A stretch of 6,350 nucleotides of DNA, taken from an uncultured Oscillospiraceae bacterium (GTDB taxonomy: Bacteria; Bacillota; Clostridia; Oscillospirales; Ruminococcaceae). Positions 1 to 6,192 of the stretch are shown here, piece after piece. The notes beneath the pieces were generated by a model. The model had not been told where the DNA came from. It was given only the letters and a program-made list of their open reading frames with translations, and searched no databases. The stretch covers positions 1-6,350 of the forward strand of contig USOZ01000106.1 in NCBI GenBank assembly GCA_900556525.1, written 5' to 3'. Both the position numbers and the translations under genes were made by a program. Each line of letters opens with the position of its first letter. Within the stretch, counting starts at the first letter, position 1.

Positions 1-108
1 ATTGCACGAAAGTGACGCAGGAATACTTGATGTATTTCAAGGAGTTTTCGTGCAAAATGGCAGAAAATATGCAAGTAAGATGCGTGCCGCGATTTATTCA
101 GCGCTTCC
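1..108 (-). mobile_element. MITE-like inverted-repeat element, copy A, cut by the window edge
   Basis: Positions 45-112 match the reverse complement of 875-942 at 62 of 68 bases without gaps, so this is a second, oppositely oriented copy of the element at 879-985. Its visible end is the terminal repeat at 90-108 (GGAAGCGCTGAATAAATCG on the minus strand), followed by TTAG at 109-112, which fits a 4-bp YTAR-type target. The other end and matching target copy would lie left of base 1. It contains nested palindromes: 2-11 pairs with 46-55 (TTGCACGAAA / TTTCGTGCAA), and CTTGA at 26-30 pairs with TCAAG at 37-41. It has no coding potential. The terminal sequence and target resemble IS5-family insertion sequences, suggesting movement by a transposase encoded elsewhere; that family link is inferred from the ends only. 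As the first sequence downstream of the Ltp gene, its hairpins might also form that transcript's 3' end, although no U-tract is evident. Confidence 0.75.
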
Positions 109-726
109 TTAGTAACCCACCGCTTCTGCGCCGTATTCAGCCTGCGCGTGCGTAAAGCCCTCAAATTCAAGCTGTTCAATAAGCCCGCTTCTTGAAAACT
201 GCATAAAGTCAATATAGCTCTGCGCCTTCTTTGCCGCCTGTTCAAACCAGTCTGCGCCGCAGTTATCGACTGCGTAAACCGCTTCGTCGTAGGAATAGCC
301 TTCGTACTCGAGCTGTTCGATCAAGCCGCTGCGCGAAAATGACAAGATCTTCAGATAGCTTTCTGCGGAACTAAGCGCGTTCTTTTCGCCTATCGAGCGG
401 GTTGCGGCAGTAATTTTTTTCGTAGTTTCGCGAGCGGTCGTCTGTGCTGTGGTTTCTTTTGTTTCAATTTTGACTGCTTCCGAAGTTTCTGCTGATTTTT
501 CAGTTTCGGAAGTTGCCGTTGACTTTGTGGTTTCCGAGGTTTCAGCGGGCTTGGTTGTTCCGGACGATTCCGCTGAGTTGTTTTCTGCAGTAATTTCCGA
601 TACTTTTTCAGACGTTGTGCCGCAGGTTGCGGGAACCGTCATCTCTGGCTCGGTGTGCTGCTTTGAGCAGCTGCCAAATGCTAGAATTGATGCTAAAACT
701 ACAGCGGCAGCTTTGATTTTTTTCAT
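109..726 (-). CDS. Ltp-family (host cell surface-exposed) lipoprotein with two Ltp repeats
   Basis: This is a secreted, membrane-anchored protein of 205 residues. Residues 1-20 form a lipoprotein signal (MKKIK, hydrophobic core, lipobox AFGSC with Cys20 as the lipidated residue). Residues about 21-112 are a low-complexity Ser/Thr/Glu/Lys stalk. Residues 116-160 and 163-205 are two Ltp repeats, each with the hallmark FSRSGLIEQLE(Y/F)EG(Y/F), and the protein ends in the typical VGY. The start ATG at 724-726 has a perfect AGGAGG seven bases upstream, and a consensus promoter lies at 784-811. In the phage TP-J34 member of this family, the lipoprotein blocks DNA injection by superinfecting phage. 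Many chromosomal relatives are uncharacterised, so a role in phage exclusion here is inference. The gene is monocistronic and bracketed by inverted copies of a small mobile element, and its TAA stop is inside the element's target site. The family assignment is strong; the function is open. Confidence 0.88.
   Translation of the reverse strand: MKKIKAAAVVLASILAFGSCSKQHTEPEMTVPATCGTTSEKVSEITAENNSAESSGTTKPAETSETTKSTATSETEKSAETSEAVKIETKETTAQTTARETTKKITAATRSIGEKNALSSAESYLKILSFSRSGLIEQLEYEGYSYDEAVYAVDNCGADWFEQAAKKAQSYIDFMQFSRSGLIEQLEFEGFTHAQAEYGAEAVGY
112..381 (-). repeat. Tandem Ltp domain repeat inside the lipoprotein gene
   Basis: The two C-terminal domains (residues 116-160 and 163-205) are offset by 47 residues, or 141 bp. 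The FSRSGLIEQLE core is identical at residues 130-140 and 177-187. The DNA is more diverged than the protein: for example, the segments around 162-198 and 303-339 share GCTGTTC but differ at many third positions. This points to an old duplication kept under protein-level selection rather than a recent copy. Two such domains is the usual arrangement in the Ltp family. Confidence 0.85.
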
Positions 727-751
727 TGGTTTTCCTCCTATTTCTACAAGG

Positions 752-766
752 GCGGACGAAATCCGC
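752..766 (-). other. Small hairpin in the Ltp mRNA leader
   Basis: GCGGA (762-766 on the minus strand) pairs with TCCGC (752-756) around a TTTCG loop. It lies about 10 bases after the expected transcription start and 12 bases before the AGGAGG ribosome site. It leaves the ribosome site free, so it more likely protects the 5' end of the message than represses translation. It is short and could be fortuitous. Confidence 0.4.
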
Positions 767-783
767 GCTTTTGTGATAAATTT

Positions 784-811
784 ATTATATAAGAATTTTT
801 ATTTTTGTCAA
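784..811 (-). promoter_or_regulatory. Sigma-A-type promoter of the Ltp lipoprotein gene
   Basis: The minus strand carries TTGACA (806-811) and TATAAT (784-789), both exact consensus hexamers, separated by 16 bases of AT-rich DNA. Transcription should begin near 776-778, giving a leader of about 50 bases before the ATG at 726. The promoter lies between the preceding operon's terminator and the gene, so the lipoprotein is expressed independently. No operator-like palindrome overlaps the promoter, which suggests strong constitutive expression. Confidence 0.88.
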
Positions 812-831
812 GGCGATTTTAGGGACAACCA

Positions 832-865
832 AAAAAACAGACCACATTCAAGCGGTCTGTTTTTT
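832..865. terminator. Bidirectional intrinsic terminator at the end of the pheS-pheT operon
   Basis: AAAAAACAGACC (832-843) pairs with GGTCTGTTTTTT (854-865) around a 10-base loop, giving a 12-bp stem whose AT part forms a U-tract on either strand (seven T on the minus strand, six on the plus strand). On the minus strand it is the first terminator after the lipoprotein gene ending at 997, although the mobile element at 879-985 now lies between them. It also insulates the Ltp promoter just beyond. There is no known plus-strand gene for it to serve. Confidence 0.88.
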
Positions 866-874
866 AATTATTGT

Positions 875-989
875 CTAGGGAAGCGCTGAATAAATCGCGG
901 CACGCATCTTGCTTGCATATTTTCCGCCTGATTGCACGAAAAATCTGTCTGCGTAATCTGCATACCCGATTTAATCAGCACTTCCCTAG
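875..989 (+). mobile_element. Complete 107-bp MITE-like element, copy B, with CTAG target duplication
   Basis: The element proper is 879-985. Its imperfect terminal inverted repeats are GGAAGCGCTGAATAAATCG (879-897) and the reverse complement of GGAAGTGCTGATTAAATCG (967-985), matching at 17 of 19 bases. It is flanked on both sides by CTAG (875-878 and 986-989), consistent with a 4-bp target duplication. It has no coding sequence. Terminal repeats with a TGAATAAATC core and a YTAR/CTAG target are typical of IS5-family elements, so it is probably a non-autonomous derivative moved in trans; that is inference. It separates the stop codon of the gene at 997-2151 from the terminator at 832-865. It shares 59 of 64 bases over its left half with copy A but has a shorter centre. 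Confidence 0.85.
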
Positions 990-998
990 GTCTGTTTT
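989..998. repeat. Extra copy of the terminator arm beside the last operon gene's stop
   Basis: GGTCTGTTTT here repeats the 854-863 arm of the terminator exactly; on the minus strand it reads AAAACAGACC and includes part of the TAA stop. If the mobile element is removed in thought, the two AAAACAGACC copies would be about 20 bases apart, so either could have paired with the distal terminator arm. It could be an old partial duplication or coincidence. Confidence 0.4.
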
Positions 999-2151
999 AC
1001 TTGAGCAGGCTCTTTACGGTGTATCTGCTCATTGCGGCAGAGTTTTCGGAAACGCTGAGCGCGTCGGCTTCCGCCGTTATAGCCGCGTCATACTCGTCGT
1101 CCTTCATCTTATGGAGCGCGTCGGAAGTACACTCGGTCATCTTTTCCTCGTTCGCGGTAATGTCGAGACGGCTCGCTACATAATAGGTGTAGTCGGTCGT
1201 CTGGTTGCCGTCGTCGTCGGTCGTTTCCTCGGTAGTGATTATAACGTTATTTTCGCCGTTTTTCAGCGTGAAAAGCGAGCTTACGAAATCTGCGGAGGGA
1301 GTCTCGCTGTCCTTTTCGATAACTCTCAGCAGTTCGCTTTCTTCGGAAGCGGCAACAGTCAGTTCCTCGGGCTTTGTTCCTGTGTATTCCTCACCGTTCG
1401 CTTCGGCGTCAGCCATTTTCTTTTCAATGTCCGCAAGCTCTTTCGCTGTGTCGTACGCCTGTTTCATTTCGGGGAATGTCTTTCCGCTTTCGAGCATAGC
1501 GAGATATTCCTGCGCGTCATATCCCTCGCTGATTTCGAGGTATTCCGCAAGCGCATAGTTCTCGGTAACATAATTTTTCAGCTCGTCCGCCGAAACCTCA
1601 AGGCTTCCGCCCTCGCCGTAAAGCGCACTAAAAATCGCATTCTGCTTATACGAGATAGTGTACACGTTCTTGAACGACTGCTGACCGATACCATACTTTT
1701 CGTAGTAATCCCCAAGTATATCAACGCCGTAAATATACTGCGCGTACATATTTGTTTCGGTCCAGAGCTGCGTTACATATTCATTTATTTCAGTCGTTTC
1801 ATCTGCCGAGAGGGAAAGTCCAAGCTCGTCGAACTTATTGTTTACCGCGACATACTTGCGGCACTGTTCAATCGCCTTGCTCTTTACCCAATCGGTCACG
1901 GGCGTATCTTCAACGCTGTACGCGGTGATATCAAAGCCATCCGCGTTCATATCAAGGTCGGGCTGTTCTTCTTTAAGCTTCGTCTGCGCCTCGCCGAGCG
2001 CCGCCATCTGATAATAAATATAAATTCCTGCGCTTATATCCTTTCCGTCAACGGTAAGTGCGGTGCGGGTATTGCTTCCGCAGGACGCCGCAGTCAGTAT
2101 CATTGCGCCGCAAATCGCGGTCGTAAGGCTTCTTTTTACGTTGTTTTTCAT
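997..2151 (-). CDS. Lipoprotein resembling SurA/PrsA-type foldases, with a degenerate parvulin domain
   Basis: This is a 384-residue exported lipoprotein. Residues 1-24 are a lipoprotein signal (basic start, hydrophobic core, AASC with Cys24). Residues about 31-200 look like a SurA_N-type chaperone region: an opening ALTVDGKDISAGIYIYY followed by helices. Residues about 200-330 have the outline of a parvulin prolyl isomerase (AQEYLAMLESGKTFPEM near 213-229; SSLFTLKNGENNVI near 291-304; YYVASRLD near 323-330). However, the usual histidine-containing first strand is replaced by YALAEYLEI, and an acidic linker interrupts the domain. It may therefore act as a folding chaperone for secreted proteins without isomerase activity; this is inference. 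The ATG at 2149-2151 has AAAGG nine bases upstream (2161-2165). It follows pheT by 30 bases with no terminator, so it is probably the operon's last gene. Lipoprotein status is well supported; the foldase assignment is moderate. Confidence 0.75.
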   Translation of the reverse strand: MKNNVKRSLTTAICGAMILTAASCGSNTRTALTVDGKDISAGIYIYYQMAALGEAQTKLKEEQPDLDMNADGFDITAYSVEDTPVTDWVKSKAIEQCRKYVAVNNKFDELGLSLSADETTEINEYVTQLWTETNMYAQYIYGVDILGDYYEKYGIGQQSFKNVYTISYKQNAIFSALYGEGGSLEVSADELKNYVTENYALAEYLEISEGYDAQEYLAMLESGKTFPEMKQAYDTAKELADIEKKMADAEANGEEYTGTKPEELTVAASEESELLRVIEKDSETPSADFVSSLFTLKNGENNVIITTEETTDDDGNQTTDYTYYVASRLDITANEEKMTECTSDALHKMKDDEYDAAITAEADALSVSENSAAMSRYTVKSLLK

Positions 2152-2181
2152 TTTTGAATTCCTTTCTCCTGTTTACGGACC

Positions 2182-4587
2182 TTATCTGAGCGTAATTCCC
2201 TTTTCGCCGAGCGCCTTGAGTATCTTTTCTACGGACTTGTCCGCTTCTTCGGCTTCCATAGTCTTATCCGAACGGCGGAACACGAGCTTATACGAAAGGC
2301 TCTTCTTTCCGTCGGCAACTCCGGGTCCCTGATACAGGTCGAAAAGATTTATCTGTTCGAGATGCTTTGCCGCGCCCGCGATAATTTCAATAATATCGCC
2401 CGAAGCCTCTTCTGCGTCGCATACAAGGCTGAGGTCGCGGGAAATTGCGGGGAATTTCGGCAGCGGCTTGTACTTTATATCGCTCTTTGCGTTATTCATC
2501 ATGGTTTCCATGTCGAATGTCGCAATATAAATGCGTTCCTTAACGCCGTAATTCTCGGCAACGAGCGGGTGAAGCTCGCCGATCTTACCGATAACATTTC
2601 CATCGACCGTCATAACTGCGCAGCGGCCGCTGTGGAATGTCGGGTCGTCGGCGCATTTTGCAAACTTCGCGTCAACACCGAGCTTTCCGAAAAGCTCCTC
2701 GGCGATTCCCTTTACGGTGAAGAACGTTTCGTCCGCGCCGTAAGCGCCCACGCAAAGCACGTCCTTTTCGACAGGCAGCATATCAACGCTTTCAAGCGGA
2801 TAATATTCACGGCCTATCTCGAAAAATCTTCCCGAAAGGTTACGGTTATTGATATTGCGAACGATAAGCTCCGTCATTGACGGTATCATGCTCGTGCGCA
2901 TAACGCTTGTATCCTCGCCGAGCGGGTTCGTGAGAACGACGCTTCTGCGCTTTTCCTGCGGAAGGCGTATCTTCTCATAGCCCTTGGGCGAAATAAAGCT
3001 GAACGTCATTGTTTCAAGGCAGCCCTGAGTCAGCATAATGTCGATGACCTTATCGCTGAATTTCTGAACGGGAGTTATCCTGCTCTGGCTGGAGAGCGCG
3101 GGGATAGTCGAGGGAATGTTGTTGTAGCCGTAAATGCGCGCGATTTCCTCAGCAATATCGCACGGAAGCTCCATGTCGATTCTTACGCTCGGAACGGTAA
3201 ATTCGTGGTTCGCGCGGTCATAGTCATATCCGAGACGTTCGAGAATAGCTATCTGTTCCTCCTCGGAAATATCCGAGCCGAGGAATTCGTTTACCCATTT
3301 CCAGTCGTGCTTCAGTTTATGCGGAGTTTTGTTGGAATTGTCAACATCGATAACCGTATTGATAACCTCGCCGCAGCCAAGTTCTTCAACAAGCTGGAGC
3401 GCGCGGTAAAGCGCGTTCTTTGCGTTTATCGGGTCAAGCCCCTTTTCAAAGCGGGAGCTTGCTTCGGTACGTTCGCCGATTTTCTTCGCGGTGCGTCTTA
3501 CCGAAACGCCGTCGAAGCACGCCGCTTCAAAAATGACCTCGGTCGTGTCGTCCCAGATACCGCTGTGTTCGCCGCCCATTACTCCGGCAACGGCAACGGG
3601 CTGCTTTCCGTCGCAGATAACGAGCATTTCGGGCGAAAGCTTTATCGGCTCTTTCATTTCGTCGAGCAGCTTTATCGTTTCGCCGTCCTTTGCATTGCGG
3701 ACGATGATCTTATTGTCCTGAATATATCTTGCGTCAAATGCGTGCATTGGATGTCCGTATTCGAGCATTACAAAGTTGGTAATATCTACCAGATTGTTTA
3801 TCGGGCGGACTCCGCTCGCTCTGAGGCGTTCAGCCATCCAGCGCGGAGAGGGCGCGATTTTAACGTTCTTTACCTTTGCCGCCATGTATCTTGAGCAGAG
3901 CTTTGTATTTTCGACCGTTACGGAAAGCTCCTTTGTAATATCGCCGTCAATTCCCTTAAAAGTCGGTTCCTTTACGTCGAGCGGGGTCTTGAAAGTCGCG
4001 CTTGCTTCACGCGCAAGACCGAGAACGGAAAGGCAGTCGGGGCGGTTGTTGGTTATCTCAAATTCAACGCATATATCGTCAATTCCGACAGCCTTGCATA
4101 CGTCCTCGCCGACCGTCATTTTATCAAATTCGGGGTCGTCGTTGAGGATAAGTACGCCGTCGGGAGAGGAATACGGGAAATCGCTGTTTTCCATGCCGAG
4201 TTCTTCAAAAGAACAGAACATTCCGCAGCTTTCTGCGCCTCTGAGCTTGCCTTTTTTTATTTTTGTGACACTGTGGTTCTTGCGGTCGATAACCGTTCCG
4301 CCGTCAAGCACAACAGGAATGCACGCGCCCTCGAAAACGTTCTGCGCAGCCGTCACTATCTGGAGCGGCGCACCCTGTCCTACTTCGACCTGACATATCC
4401 AGAGCTTTTCGCTGTCCTCGTGCTTCTTCATTTCGACAACCTTACCGATAACGACCTTGTCGAGCGGACCTCTCATGTCCTCGTAGGTCTCTACTTTCGA
4501 GCCGCTCATGGTCATTTCAGCGGCAAATTCCTTGATAGGCATATCGGCTTTCACATAGTCGTTCAGCCACTTCATTGATAAATTCAT
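2182..4587 (-). CDS. pheT: Phenylalanyl-tRNA synthetase beta subunit
   Basis: This is the beta chain of the cytoplasmic alpha2-beta2 enzyme that charges tRNA-Phe. It binds the tRNA and hydrolyses mischarged Tyr-tRNA-Phe. At 801 residues it is the full bacterial length. Domains in order: N-terminal start MNLSMKWLNDYV; OB-fold tRNA-binding domain (about 40-155); B3/B4 editing domain (about 210-390) with GHPMHAFDARY at 278-288, GVMGGEHSG at 335-343 and TEASSRFEKGLDP at 374-386; B5 (about 405-475); catalytic-like core (about 480-690) with FEIGREYYP at 589-597; and a C-terminal anticodon-binding ferredoxin-like fold (about 706-800) beginning KFPAISRDLSLV. The editing motifs look intact. The ATG at 4585-4587 is preferred over the Met at codon 5 because family members start at this point, and AAAGGA lies upstream at 4598-4603. 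It stands 29 bases after the membrane-protein gene rather than directly after pheS. Confidence 0.97.
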   Translation of the reverse strand: MNLSMKWLNDYVKADMPIKEFAAEMTMSGSKVETYEDMRGPLDKVVIGKVVEMKKHEDSEKLWICQVEVGQGAPLQIVTAAQNVFEGACIPVVLDGGTVIDRKNHSVTKIKKGKLRGAESCGMFCSFEELGMENSDFPYSSPDGVLILNDDPEFDKMTVGEDVCKAVGIDDICVEFEITNNRPDCLSVLGLAREASATFKTPLDVKEPTFKGIDGDITKELSVTVENTKLCSRYMAAKVKNVKIAPSPRWMAERLRASGVRPINNLVDITNFVMLEYGHPMHAFDARYIQDNKIIVRNAKDGETIKLLDEMKEPIKLSPEMLVICDGKQPVAVAGVMGGEHSGIWDDTTEVIFEAACFDGVSVRRTAKKIGERTEASSRFEKGLDPINAKNALYRALQLVEELGCGEVINTVIDVDNSNKTPHKLKHDWKWVNEFLGSDISEEEQIAILERLGYDYDRANHEFTVPSVRIDMELPCDIAEEIARIYGYNNIPSTIPALSSQSRITPVQKFSDKVIDIMLTQGCLETMTFSFISPKGYEKIRLPQEKRRSVVLTNPLGEDTSVMRTSMIPSMTELIVRNINNRNLSGRFFEIGREYYPLESVDMLPVEKDVLCVGAYGADETFFTVKGIAEELFGKLGVDAKFAKCADDPTFHSGRCAVMTVDGNVIGKIGELHPLVAENYGVKERIYIATFDMETMMNNAKSDIKYKPLPKFPAISRDLSLVCDAEEASGDIIEIIAGAAKHLEQINLFDLYQGPGVADGKKSLSYKLVFRRSDKTMEAEEADKSVEKILKALGEKGITLR

Positions 4588-4616
4588 TTTATATCGTTCC
4601 TTTCGTGGAAAATATA

Positions 4617-5156
4617 TCAGTTCTTGCTGTTTTCCTGCGCAATTCCCGCGCGTTCGTCAATAAACGCCTTTGCCTTTAAGCTTTTTTGGGAAAAATACGG
4701 AAATTCCATAATAACGTGCTTCCCGTTTTTAAAGCGAACCTCAAGGAGCAGCGGTTTTACCGCCGTCCGATAGGTTTTCTGTCTGAAAACCCCCGTCCAG
4801 TAAACGTCGCTGTAATCAAATTCGGCAAGCGCGCCGAGACTTATCACGCGGTCCTTGAGAAAAAAGTGCTTTCCGCAGTAGCTTTTTTCCGCACTGAGAA
4901 GAAGCTCGTCCAACTTTTCGGGCAGGAAATCCTTTTCAAATTCGCGCACGTCGCGGTAATGATTTACGAAATCGATCACGCGCGTTACCGCAATCCATAT
5001 AAAAGCCAGCACGATAACGCCCGCCCACACTTTCCGCCGCGTCGGGACTCCGAGGCGCATTATAACCATGACAACGCCCGCATAAATCATAAGCAGGCTT
5101 AACGCCACCCACGCGAATGTGCGCGCAGCTTCTCTTAAAAGGTGCTTTCTTATCAT
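4617..5156 (-). CDS. Unrecognised two-helix membrane protein encoded between pheS and pheT
   Basis: I do not recognise this 179-residue protein. It has a basic N-terminus ([12 protein letters not shown]), a first membrane helix at about 14-33, a basic turn (PTRRK, 38-42), a second helix at about 43-63, and then a soluble domain of about 110 residues. The helical hairpin and basic flanks put both ends in the cytoplasm. The soluble part alternates strand-like segments (HFFLKDRVISLG 97-108, FDYSDVYWTGVFRQKTY 113-129, LLLEVRFKNGKHVIMEF 136-152), a pattern seen in small bacterial PH-like (DUF304/YcxB-type) domains; this is a weak fold guess. Its ATG overlaps the pheS stop as TGATG with no ribosome site before it, so translation is probably coupled to pheS. 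Being inside the synthetase operon may indicate co-regulation rather than a role in charging. The gene looks intact and has codon use like its neighbours. Confidence 0.85.
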   Translation of the reverse strand: MIRKHLLREAARTFAWVALSLLMIYAGVVMVIMRLGVPTRRKVWAGVIVLAFIWIAVTRVIDFVNHYRDVREFEKDFLPEKLDELLLSAEKSYCGKHFFLKDRVISLGALAEFDYSDVYWTGVFRQKTYRTAVKPLLLEVRFKNGKHVIMEFPYFSQKSLKAKAFIDERAGIAQENSKN

Positions 5157-5158
5157 CA
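5154..5158 (-). promoter_or_regulatory. TGATG stop/start overlap coupling the membrane protein to pheS
   Basis: On the minus strand the pheS stop TGA (5156-5158) shares its A with the next gene's ATG (5154-5156). The 25 bases upstream contain no AGGAGG-like sequence. Start-up of the second gene is therefore best explained by ribosomes terminating on pheS and re-initiating. That would tie membrane-protein synthesis to PheS synthesis at a lower or equal rate. Confidence 0.8.
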
Positions 5159-6175
5159 GAACTGGCTTAAAAATCTCGAATCGTTTTCGTAAAGCAGGCG
5201 CATATCGTCAATGTTATATCTCATCATGGCGATACGTTCAAGCCCGATACCGAAAGCGAAGCCGCTGTATTCCTCGGGGTCGATTCCGCAGTTTATGAGA
5301 ACCTGTGGGTGAACCATGCCCGAACCGAGCATTTCGATCCAACCCTCGCCCTTGCAGAGCGGGCAGCCTGTTCCGCCGCACTTGAAGCACTGTAAATCGA
5401 CTTCGGCGGAGGGTTCGGTGTAGGGGAAGTGGTGCGGACGGAAGCGCAGCTTTACATTTTCGCCGTAAAGGCGCTTTGCCCATATTTCAAGCGTTCCTTT
5501 AAGGTCGGAAAAACGAATTTTTCTGTCGATAACAAGCCCCTCGCACTGGTGGAAAATAGGCGAATGGGTCGCGTCGACCGCGTCGGAGCGATAAACGCGT
5601 CCGGGGCTGATGATAGCGATAGGGGGCTTTTCCTTGAGCATTGTTCTTATCTGAACGGAAGAAGTCTGCGTGCGGAGCAGGATCTTGTCTGTTATGTAGA
5701 AAGTGTCCTGCGGGTCGCGCGCGGGGTGTCCCTCGTCGGTGTTTAACATATCGAAAACGTACTTGGTCTCTTCAACCTCGGGTCCGTCAACAACGGTATA
5801 TCCCATTCCGCGGAAAATTTCCTTTAAATCTTCGAGAACTATGTTGAGCGGGTGGCGCTTGCCTGCCTCGTGGCGTTCGCCGGGCATGGTCACGTCTACT
5901 TCTTCGAGCTTTAAGCGCTGTTCGAGCAGCCCCGCTTTCAGAGCGGCGGACTTTTCGCTTATCGCGGCTTCAAGCGCGGCTCTCACGTCGTTCGCGAGCT
6001 GTCCGATAACGGGACGTTCCTCGGCGGAAAGCTGACCCATTTGCTTTAAAATTGCGGTAAGCTCGCCCTTTTTTCCGAGAATTTTTACTCTTAAATCTTC
6101 AAGCGCCTTCGCGTCGCTCATTGCGGCGATCTCGGCGGACGCCTTTTCCTTGATTTTCTGAAGCTGTTCCTTCAT
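5156..6175 (-). CDS. pheS: Phenylalanyl-tRNA synthetase alpha subunit
   Basis: This is the catalytic alpha chain, which activates phenylalanine with ATP and transfers it to tRNA-Phe as a heterotetramer with PheT. The 339 residues are full length. Residues 1-90 are the N-terminal helical coiled-coil arm that contacts tRNA. The class II core follows with HPLN at 108-111, [15 protein letters not shown] at 131-145, motif 2 ([19 protein letters not shown], 192-210), FPYTEPS at 250-256 and motif 3 ([13 protein letters not shown], 305-317). Ala307 is at the position of E. coli Ala294, which sets amino-acid specificity, so the pocket is of the normal type. Cys263, Cys266, Cys271 and Cys274 ([12 protein letters not shown]) form the four-cysteine insertion known from Bacillus-type PheS and possibly bind a metal. 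AAAGGA at 6186-6191 lies ten bases before the ATG. Transcription must start upstream of the window edge or weakly from the short leader. Confidence 0.98.
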   Translation of the reverse strand: MKEQLQKIKEKASAEIAAMSDAKALEDLRVKILGKKGELTAILKQMGQLSAEERPVIGQLANDVRAALEAAISEKSAALKAGLLEQRLKLEEVDVTMPGERHEAGKRHPLNIVLEDLKEIFRGMGYTVVDGPEVEETKYVFDMLNTDEGHPARDPQDTFYITDKILLRTQTSSVQIRTMLKEKPPIAIISPGRVYRSDAVDATHSPIFHQCEGLVIDRKIRFSDLKGTLEIWAKRLYGENVKLRFRPHHFPYTEPSAEVDLQCFKCGGTGCPLCKGEGWIEMLGSGMVHPQVLINCGIDPEEYSGFAFGIGLERIAMMRYNIDDMRLLYENDSRFLSQF

Positions 6176-6192
6176 ATCTGAAAAATCCTTTC

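Noticed and set aside
449..889. Plus-strand 146-codon frame opposite the Ltp lipoprotein
   Set aside because: It begins inside the low-complexity stalk, where the reverse of Ser/Thr/Glu codons gives a Val/Ser-rich repeat, and it runs through the lipoprotein's promoter and terminator.
1..989. Repeated sequence considered as a CRISPR array
   Set aside because: There are only two copies, in opposite orientation, about 770 bases apart, with terminal inverted repeats and target duplications. This is a mobile-element pattern, not regularly spaced repeats.
871..2157. Long plus-strand open frame of 428 codons across the foldase-like gene
   Set aside because: It is the antisense shadow of the lipoprotein at 997-2151 and starts inside the mobile element. 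The minus-strand frame has a signal peptide, lipobox and ribosome site, whereas the plus-strand product is a Phe/Arg/Leu-rich sequence without recognisable motifs.
2152..2181. Possible promoter or terminator between pheT and the foldase-like gene
   Set aside because: The 30-base gap holds only a ribosome site (AGGAGAAAGG) and no hairpin or -35/-10 pair, so the genes are most simply co-transcribed.
3205..4393. Plus-strand open frames of 205-229 codons over pheT
   Set aside because: They are opposite to well-conserved pheT domains, lack ribosome sites and encode no recognisable motif. They arise from codon bias on the real strand.
5238..5483. Minus-strand 81-codon frame inside pheS in another frame
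   Set aside because: It overlaps motif 3 and the four-cysteine region of PheS completely. Its Arg/Pro/Leu-rich content is typical of an out-of-frame shadow.
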